Shown here: positions 58,249 to 64,000 of the stretch, one piece after another
Numbering within the stretch: position 1 is the first letter of the stretch
Layout: every line of letters begins with the position of its first letter
Position numbers and translations under genes: made by a program
Source: Bacillota bacterium
GTDB lineage: Bacteria; Bacillota; Clostridia; Christensenellales; Aristaeellaceae
DNA length: 64,000 bases
Assembly: GCA_023435435.1 (NCBI GenBank)
Contig: JAEYRW010000104.1
Location: 10,242-74,241, forward strand
Direction of reading: 5' to 3'
Notes under the pieces: model-generated
Database searches by the model: none
What the model saw: the letters and a program-made list of their open reading frames with translations, nothing else
Told to the model about the DNA's origin: nothing

Positions 58249-59034
58249 GCCGAAAAACCGCTCGGCGTTTTTATACAATATCCTCTCCCGCTCCCCGTCC
58301 GTGAGGCCCAGCGCGTCAAAGCGCGCCAGCTCCTCCGTGGGGAGCCACATGGGATAATCCGTCCCGAAAAAGACGTTGTCCGCGCCGTAGGCCCGGATGA
58401 TCTCGGCGGCGCGGGCCGGCGGGACGGCGTAGAGCGAGCTCGACGTGTCCACAAACACGTTCTTCCTGCCCGGAAGATGGGCGGCGACCGCCTTCTCCCA
58501 CTCGCCCCACCCGCCCAAATGGGCGCAGATGGCCACGAGGTTGGGAAACCGGTCGAGCGCGCGCAGAAGCCGCGCGGGGCCGGAGTTGTCGTAGCGGTGG
58601 TCGCCCGTGTGAATGAGAAGGGGCAGCCGTCCCGCCACCGCGCCGATCATTTCGAGGACATTTTCATCGTCCAGCCGGAAGCCCTGGATGTCCGGATGAA
58701 TCTTCACGCCCCGAAAACCCGCGCGGATGATTTCGTCCATGGACGCCTTGACGTCGGGAAGATCCGGATGCATGGCGGCAAACGGCACGATCCGGTCGGG
58801 ATATTTCACATGGGAGTCCCAGATAAAATCATTGATGGCCCTCACCTGCGCAGGCGTGGTCGCCACCGAGTGCGCGCAGAAGCGACCGATTCCCGCCCTG
58901 TCAAATTCCCGGAGCGCCGTCGAGAGCTTGCCGTCGCTGCGCATGGGAATGTCGTAGAACCTGCCTACGCTGCGCGCGGCCTTCTCCGCGATCTTGTCCG
59001 GGAAGATATGTACGTGCATGTCGAATATGCCCAT
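58243..59034 (-). CDS. Amidohydrolase family protein (PF04909-type)
   Basis: 263 residues; ATG behind GGAAGG. FDMHVHIFPDKIAE has the HxH metal motif, VKIHPDIQGF and LLIHTGDH supply further His, and FGTDYPMWLP the terminal Asp. The branch includes decarboxylases such as ACMS and gamma-resorcylate decarboxylase as well as hydrolases. Substrate unknown. It is convergent with the kinase gene. Confidence 0.88.
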   Translation of the reverse strand: MGIFDMHVHIFPDKIAEKAARSVGRFYDIPMRSDGKLSTALREFDRAGIGRFCAHSVATTPAQVRAINDFIWDSHVKYPDRIVPFAAMHPDLPDVKASMDEIIRAGFRGVKIHPDIQGFRLDDENVLEMIGAVAGRLPLLIHTGDHRYDNSGPARLLRALDRFPNLVAICAHLGGWGEWEKAVAAHLPGRKNVFVDTSSSLYAVPPARAAEIIRAYGADNVFFGTDYPMWLPTEELARFDALGLTDGERERILYKNAERFFGL

Positions 59035-59058
59035 CTGTTCCGCCTTCCTTCGAAGGAC

Positions 59059-59067
59059 ATTCTAACA
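59059..59067 (-). promoter_or_regulatory. Extended -10 promoter of the amidohydrolase gene
   Basis: Minus strand TGTTAGAAT, 25 bp before the ATG; no convincing -35. Confidence 0.35.
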
Positions 59068-59120
59068 CCATTCCGAGGCGGCTTCATCGCGTCAATCGAA
59101 AGGAAATGTTATATGTGAAC

Positions 59121-59149
59121 AAAATCCCGGGCGGCACATGCCGTCCGGG
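59121..59149 (-). terminator. Terminator of the zinc-ribbon membrane protein gene
   Basis: Minus strand CCCGGACGGCA/TGCCGCCCGGG stem (59126-59149) followed by ATTTTGTT. The 92 bp between it and the gene contain a GC-rich hairpin around GCGGAGCGCTGCGCG (59196-59210). Confidence 0.75.
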
Positions 59150-59241
59150 TATCGCTTCGCCCGCGCCTCGCATCGCAGCGCGCGGATTTCAGGCAGCGGA
59201 GCGCTGCGCGAAACCTCATCAACGCGCCATGGACGCGGGTC

Positions 59242-59649
59242 TTACGCCTTTTTTCGGAACTGGTTTTTGCACTTCCCGCAAGTGACCGTCACCTCGCCCA
59301 CGCCGCGGGGCAGCTTGAGCCAGGACTTGCACTTGGGACAGCGAAAGTACCTGTATTCCTTCCGGTTCTTCGAGCGATTGCGCGCCTGCTGGGTATTCTT
59401 TTTGATCCCGCCAAAGAACTGGAGATACTTCTGATTTTCCGCCCGACGCTTTTCGAGGTTGCGGGAGAACATTCGAAAGATCGTCCAGATGTAGAGCGCC
59501 AGCGCAATGTATGAAATAAGCCCCAATCCCGTAGCCCAGGAGACAATATAAAGGACGATGCCGACGATCAGCAGGAACCGGGAAAACTGATCCGAGCCGT
59601 ATCTTCCATACATGAACCGCGCGAGGGCATCCTTGATGTTCTGCCACAT
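59242..59649 (-). CDS. Membrane protein with C-terminal zinc ribbon
   Basis: 135 residues from the ATG of MWQNIKDALARFMYGRYGSD. Two membrane helices (about 25-41 and 46-60) are followed by a basic stretch and a zinc ribbon, FRCPKCKSWLKLPRGVGEVT then TCGKCKNQFRKK, with two CxxC knuckles. This plan recurs in Clostridia but has no known function. Single-gene unit with its own terminator. Confidence 0.85.
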   Translation of the reverse strand: MWQNIKDALARFMYGRYGSDQFSRFLLIVGIVLYIVSWATGLGLISYIALALYIWTIFRMFSRNLEKRRAENQKYLQFFGGIKKNTQQARNRSKNRKEYRYFRCPKCKSWLKLPRGVGEVTVTCGKCKNQFRKKA

Positions 59650-59675
59650 GTGAATCACTCTCTTTCTGTGACCGG

Positions 59676-59684
59676 ATCATACCA
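59676..59684 (-). promoter_or_regulatory. Extended -10 promoter of the zinc-ribbon membrane protein gene
   Basis: Minus strand TGGTATGAT, 27 bp before the start; the same GCGTGGTAT context occurs at the nfeD promoter. Confidence 0.4.
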
Positions 59685-59719
59685 CGCGAATATCAACTCA
59701 TTGTGAACCGCGCCCGATG

Positions 59720-59748
59720 TTTACAAATGATTCACAGAATGCTACAAT
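59720..59748 (+). promoter_or_regulatory. Promoter of the alpha-mannosidase operon
   Basis: TTTACA (59720-59725), 17-bp spacer, TACAAT (59743-59748). TGTGAA (59702-59707) and TTCACA (59731-59736) are inverted words flanking the -35 and may be an operator. Confidence 0.65.
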
Positions 59749-59780
59749 ATCCCCGAAAGCGAACAATGGGGAGGCTTATT

Positions 59781-62700
59781 ATGAATCGGACGAGCAGAAT
59801 CATACTGGATGTCAAGCTTTCGATGCTTCGGGAGCGCGTATTTCTGAAAAAAATGTCCGTCGGCGGCTGGGAGACCATGGAGCAGCGCCATTACGAGGCG
59901 TGCAGGTACGAGACCACCGAGCCTTGGCGGCCCGTCGAGGTAGGCGACCGGTGGCTTTGCAGGGACGGAATCACCCGCCGCTTCAAGACCACGGCGAAGC
60001 TGCCCGCGGATTTTACCGGAACGGCGGTTCTCGACGTCGACTTTGGCGGCGAGGGACTGGTTTTCATCAACGGTCAGCCCGCATCGGCGCTCACCAGCGC
60101 CGCGGATACATCCATGGAAAACCGCACGGTGCGCACGCGCGTGTACCTCGAAGGCCGCGTGAGGCCCGGCGAATCCTTCGACATCGAGCTTGAAAACTGC
60201 CTGAATTTCATGGAGTACCGCTACCGCATCCGGACGGGCAAGGACAAGGATCACGCGGAATACCTGCTTCGGCGCGCGGACATCGCTGTGGTGGACGACG
60301 GTGTCGAGAGCTACCTTTTCGACCTTGAAAACGCCATCGACGCACTGGACACGTTCCAGAACCCCATGGGCGCGCTGGCGGACTCCAACGCCCAGCCCAA
60401 CGAGTTCATGTCCGACATGATCAAGGCCCTCAACCGCGAGGGGTATATGGAGAAAAGGCTCTACGCTGCGATTCTCAAGTCCGTTACCGCCCTCGATTTC
60501 GAGATGGGCGACGAAAAGCTGCGCGCGAGCGTTCCCGGCGCGGCTTTGATCCTTCGGGACGCGCTCGCGGCCATCGAATGGCAGCCCCATTCCACGGTGG
60601 TCTTTCAGGGCCACTCCCACATCGACACCGCCTGGCTCTGGCCCCTCAAGGAGACCGTGCGCAAGGTCGGCCGCACCATGGCAAACGTGTTCGCGCTCAT
60701 GGACCGCTATCCCGATTTCAGCTTCTCCGTCTCCCAGCCCCAGCTGCTCAAATATCTCGAGGACTATTACCCCTCGCTGTTTGAAAAGCTCGTGAAGCGC
60801 GTGAAGGAGGGCCGGATCGAGCTGGTGGGCAACGCGTGGGTGGAGATGGACGCCAACGTACCCTCGGGCGAATCCCTGGTGCGCCAGCTCCTCTACGGGC
60901 GCAAGTATTACCTTGAAAAGTTCGGCAAGTGCTCCGATGTCTTCTGGATGCCGGACGTGTTCGGCTACAGTTGGGCGCTTCCCCAGATCATGGAGAAGAG
61001 CGGCATCAAGTACTTCTATACCTCGAAGCTTGTCAACAATGACACCAACCGCTTCCCCCACTCCCTCTTCCTCTGGCAGGGCGTGGACGGCACAAAGACC
61101 CTTTCCTACCTCCAGCGCCTCAACTACAACGGCGAGCTGCGCGCCAAGACCATGTACAACATCGAGAACCTGTTCGACCAGCGCGATCTGGTGGACGAGG
61201 TGTTGATGACCATCGGCTACGGCGACGGCGGCGGCGGCCCCAACTACCAGATGTGCGAGAATTATGAGCGGCTCAAGGAATTCCCGGGCCTCCCCGCCGC
61301 GCGCTTCGGAACGGCCCATTCCTTCTTTGAAAACGCGACGCCGTGGAAGGACGAGCTGCCCGTCTGGAACGACGAGATGTACTACGAATTCCACCGCGGC
61401 ACATACACATCCCACGCCGACGTAAAGAGAAACAACCGCAAGGGCGAGCAGCTGCTCCGCCGCGCGGAGATTGCCTGCGCCATGGCGCATGTGTACCTGG
61501 GCAGCGAGTACCCCCTGGAAAAATTCGAGGACATCTACCGCCGCTTCCTCACCAACCAGTTCCACGACATACTGCCCGGCTCGTCCATCAACGAGGTGTA
61601 CCTGGATGTGGCGGACATCTACGAGAAAATCATGGCGGAGACAACCGCGCTCTTTGACGAGGCCGTTTCCGCGCTCAACCGCGCGCTGGGCATCGACGAG
61701 ACGCGCGTTGCTGTGTGGAACTTCCACGCCTTCCCCGTGACGGGCGAAGTCTGTGTGGACGCGCCCGGCTATGCGGTGGTGAAGGCCGCACCGTCCAACC
61801 TTGCGGACGGCAAGCTGCGCTTCATCGCCGAAAACGTGCCGCCCATGGGCGTCCGGGTGTTCGAGCTCGGGAAGGGAAAATCCGGCTTCGAGGGCACGGG
61901 CAGAATGGAAAACGAGCACCTGCGCGTGACGCTGGACGAAAACGGCAGCATTGCCTCTGTCTATGATAAGGACAAGTGCCGCGAAGTCTTCGCGCCGGAG
62001 AGCGTCAATAACCTCCTGCAGGTATTCGAGGACATCCCTCACCGCGAGTCCGGATGGAACATCGATATCGAGTACCAGAACAAGGAATGGGCGCTTGAGA
62101 AGGCGGAATCGGTGGCGCTCATCGAGGACAGTGAAGTGCGCGTCTGTGTGCGCGTGGTCAGGAAGTTCAATCTCTCCACCGTCACGCAGGACATCGTGCT
62201 CGCGCGCGGAGCGCGGCGGCTCGACTTCGAGACGCGCGTCGACTGGAACGAGGAGGAAAAGATGCTCAAGGCCGCCTTCTTCCCCGACATACACGCCCAG
62301 AAGGCCACATACGAAATACAGTTCGGCGCCATCGAGCGCCCCACCCACTGGAATACCAGCTACGACCGCGCGCGCTTCGAGGTGTGCGCCCACCGCTGGG
62401 CCGATCTGTCGGAAGGCCTGTACGGCGTGAGCCTCCTGAACGACTCGAAATATGGCTACGACATCAAGGACAACCGCATGCGGCTGACGCTTCTGCGCTC
62501 GCCCAACTACCCCGACCCGGTGGCAGACAAGGGCATGCAGGTCTTCACCTACTCCCTCTATCCCCACGCGGGCGACTGGCGCAACGGAACCGTGCGCGAG
62601 GCGCACCTGCTCAACGCCCCCCTCGTCGCCGCGCGCGGCGGCTGCTGCGAGGCGAAGGAGTTTCAGCCCCAATCCTTCCTGGCCCTGGAATCCCCCACCG

Positions 62701-62930
62701 CCGTGGTGGACGCGGTCAAGGGCGCCGAGGACGGAAACGGCCTCATCGTGCGCGTGTACGACGCGGGCGGCGCGCGCGGGACGGCGAAGCTCAACCTCGG
62801 CTTCGCGGCGAGCGGGGCCACCGAATGCGACCTGATGGAAAACGATCAGGGCGAGGCCGAAATCGTGGGCGGCGCCATTGAATTTGCCATCAAGCCCTAC
62901 GAGATCAAGACCTTCCGGATTTCATTATGA
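59781..62930 (+). CDS. Glycoside hydrolase family 38 alpha-mannosidase
   Basis: 1049 residues from the ATG six bases after GGGGAGG. The N-terminal ~250 residues are a beta-domain. The catalytic barrel starts at FQGHSHIDTAWLWPLKETVR, whose His and Asp bind zinc, and the nucleophile Asp lies in FWMPDVFGYSWALPQ; HDILPGSSI carries another zinc-site His. The C-terminal beta-sandwich follows from about residue 680. No signal peptide is present, so it acts in the cytosol on imported mannosides. It is coupled to the next gene by a 4-bp overlap. Confidence 0.95.
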   Translation: MNRTSRIILDVKLSMLRERVFLKKMSVGGWETMEQRHYEACRYETTEPWRPVEVGDRWLCRDGITRRFKTTAKLPADFTGTAVLDVDFGGEGLVFINGQPASALTSAADTSMENRTVRTRVYLEGRVRPGESFDIELENCLNFMEYRYRIRTGKDKDHAEYLLRRADIAVVDDGVESYLFDLENAIDALDTFQNPMGALADSNAQPNEFMSDMIKALNREGYMEKRLYAAILKSVTALDFEMGDEKLRASVPGAALILRDALAAIEWQPHSTVVFQGHSHIDTAWLWPLKETVRKVGRTMANVFALMDRYPDFSFSVSQPQLLKYLEDYYPSLFEKLVKRVKEGRIELVGNAWVEMDANVPSGESLVRQLLYGRKYYLEKFGKCSDVFWMPDVFGYSWALPQIMEKSGIKYFYTSKLVNNDTNRFPHSLFLWQGVDGTKTLSYLQRLNYNGELRAKTMYNIENLFDQRDLVDEVLMTIGYGDGGGGPNYQMCENYERLKEFPGLPAARFGTAHSFFENATPWKDELPVWNDEMYYEFHRGTYTSHADVKRNNRKGEQLLRRAEIACAMAHVYLGSEYPLEKFEDIYRRFLTNQFHDILPGSSINEVYLDVADIYEKIMAETTALFDEAVSALNRALGIDETRVAVWNFHAFPVTGEVCVDAPGYAVVKAAPSNLADGKLRFIAENVPPMGVRVFELGKGKSGFEGTGRMENEHLRVTLDENGSIASVYDKDKCREVFAPESVNNLLQVFEDIPHRESGWNIDIEYQNKEWALEKAESVALIEDSEVRVCVRVVRKFNLSTVTQDIVLARGARRLDFETRVDWNEEEKMLKAAFFPDIHAQKATYEIQFGAIERPTHWNTSYDRARFEVCAHRWADLSEGLYGVSLLNDSKYGYDIKDNRMRLTLLRSPNYPDPVADKGMQVFTYSLYPHAGDWRNGTVREAHLLNAPLVAARGGCCEAKEFQPQSFLALESPTAVVDAVKGAEDGNGLIVRVYDAGGARGTAKLNLGFAASGATECDLMENDQGEAEIVGGAIEFAIKPYEIKTFRISL

Positions 62931-63949
62931 GAATCGACGAATTGCTGGCCCGCTACCCCCGCGTCCGGCTGACCCCGCTGCCGACGCCGCTTTCCCTCAT
63001 GAAGGGTCTGACGGCGCACCTGGGCGGGCCGAAAATCTACGTGAAGCGCGACGACATAGGCTCCCTCGCCTTCGGCGGCAACAAGACGCGCAAGCTCGAG
63101 TTTGTCATGGCGGAAGCGCAGGCGCAGGGCGCGGATACGGTGGTGACGCTGGGCGGCGTGCAGTCCAACTGGGTACGCCAGACCATTTCCGCCGCGAAGA
63201 TGCTGGGCATGGACGCCGTGGCGGTGCTTGAGGGCGAGGAACCGGCACAGGCACAGGGGAACCTGCTGCTCGACCGGCTCATGGGCGCGCAGCTGATCTT
63301 CCGCCCCGGGATCACCCAGGAACAGGAGGACGGCGAAATCGCCTCCCGCTTCCCCATCACCGGCCCCATCGCGGAAGAACTGCGTGCGGCGGGCAAGAAA
63401 CCCTTCCTCGCGCCCCTGGGCGGCGCGACGCCCGTCGGGAACCTGGGTTACCTCGCCATGGCGGGCGAGCTTCTCGACCAACTCCGGGCGCAGAATATTA
63501 CCGCTGCGCGAATCGTGCTCGGAACGGGCACGGGCGGCACTCAGGCGGGCATGGCGCTGGGGCTGCGCCTCGCGGGATCGGACATCCGGCTCTCCGGCAT
63601 CTCGGTAAGCCGGCACACCCGGCCCAAGGAAGAAGAGATCGCGGAATTCTGCAACGAATCCATGGCGTTTTACGGCATTGGCGAGCGGTTCTCCCGCCCG
63701 GACATCGACGTAAACTACGATTACGTGGGCAAAGGGTACGGCGACCCGACCGCGGAGGCCCTCGAAGCGGTGCGGCTCGCGGCACGGCTGGACGGCCTGA
63801 TTCTGTGCCACACCTACGCGGGCAAGGCGCTCGCGGGGCTCATTGGCGAGGTGACAAGCGGCCGCTACGCCAAAGACGAAGCCATCGTCTTCGTCCATAC
63901 GGGCGGCGGCGTGGCGGATTTTGCGCACGCGGAACTTTATTTGCGATAG
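62927..63949 (+). CDS. PLP-dependent D-cysteine desulfhydrase/ACC deaminase family protein
   Basis: 340 residues. The fold type II PLP enzyme has VKRDDIGSLAFGGNKTRKLE with the cofactor Lys in GGNKTRK, TLGGVQSNWVRQT (substrate Ser/Asn) and GTGTGGTQAGM (phosphate loop). The family includes D-cysteine desulfhydrase and ACC deaminase; the former is likelier in this setting, and other D-amino acids are possible. The ATGA overlap with the mannosidase implies co-expression, a functional link that is not obvious. Confidence 0.9.
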   Translation: MRIDELLARYPRVRLTPLPTPLSLMKGLTAHLGGPKIYVKRDDIGSLAFGGNKTRKLEFVMAEAQAQGADTVVTLGGVQSNWVRQTISAAKMLGMDAVAVLEGEEPAQAQGNLLLDRLMGAQLIFRPGITQEQEDGEIASRFPITGPIAEELRAAGKKPFLAPLGGATPVGNLGYLAMAGELLDQLRAQNITAARIVLGTGTGGTQAGMALGLRLAGSDIRLSGISVSRHTRPKEEEIAEFCNESMAFYGIGERFSRPDIDVNYDYVGKGYGDPTAEALEAVRLAARLDGLILCHTYAGKALAGLIGEVTSGRYAKDEAIVFVHTGGGVADFAHAELYLR

Positions 63950-64000
63950 TCCCGCGCATGCGGGGCTGGAGGGCGAGGACAGCGCGCAGCGCTCCGCAGC
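63950..64000. other. Intergenic end of window with GC-rich hairpin repeat
   Basis: After the stop there is CCCGC-GCAT-GCGGG, then GGAGGGCGAGGAC and CGCGCAGCGCTCCGC (63983-63997). The last 15 bp are the exact reverse complement of 59196-59210. The window ends inside this structure. Confidence 0.4.

Noticed and set aside
59742..62672. 976-residue minus-strand ORF
   Set aside because: Antisense shadow of the GH38 alpha-mannosidase, whose catalytic motifs are unmistakable.

Overview
The window is a chromosomal segment of a spore-forming, high-G+C Firmicute, most likely an uncultured member of Clostridia. The evidence is two alpha/beta-type small acid-soluble spore protein genes, a PASTA-domain Ser/Thr kinase, a LytR-CpsA-Psr protein, FloA/NfeD, and two gene orders typical of Firmicutes. 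A narrower placement is not supported. No rRNA, tRNA or CRISPR array was found.

Layout. 1-5.3 kb: the right end of a prophage-like element, all on the minus strand: a partial endolysin, a repeat-rich tail fibre, a tyrosine recombinase with a near-consensus promoter and operator-like inverted repeats, a terminase-small-subunit-like HTH protein, about 400 bp of extremely AT-rich repetitive non-coding DNA, and an orphan small ORF. It ends where one spore-protein gene loses its normal C-terminus. 5.5-10.3 kb: a second spore-protein gene, then recG, fakA and yloU (minus) divergent from rpmB (plus). 10.6-24.7 kb: one long minus-strand housekeeping operon, yicC-gmk-rpoZ-coaBC-priA-def-fmt-rsmB-rlmN-prpC-prkC-rsgA-rpe, followed by a 57-residue membrane protein gene. 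24.8-29.3 kb: yerC-pcrA-ligA.

29.6-46.8 kb: accessory and envelope genes: a URO-D-fold protein, wecB-wecC for UDP-ManNAcA, a TetR regulator with a sugar isomerase and small P-loop kinase, a divergent MATE exporter, a zinc-ribbon membrane protein with an LCP protein, an MFS-LytTR-TldD-TldE operon preceded by an AAC(3)-like gene, nfeD-floA with a repeat-containing partner, and a Nudix hydrolase. 47-50.4 kb: a two-component system followed by htrA; 11-bp-spaced direct repeats lie in front of both the regulator and htrA. 50.5-55.4 kb: zapA, a U32 peptidase and mutS2. 55.5-64 kb: a tight operon of radical SAM enzyme, NanA-like aldolase and APH-fold kinase (its first gene apparently leaderless), an amidohydrolase, a zinc-ribbon membrane protein, and a GH38 alpha-mannosidase coupled to a PLP enzyme.

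Operons run by short overlaps (ATGA/GTGA) and are bounded by visible promoters and hairpin terminators. Two copies of a short non-coding element with ATACCAAT ends sit directly after terminator hairpins, and a 39-bp tandem repeat lengthens the N-terminus of RsmB. The very long plus-strand ORFs opposite the housekeeping genes are composition shadows and were left out.
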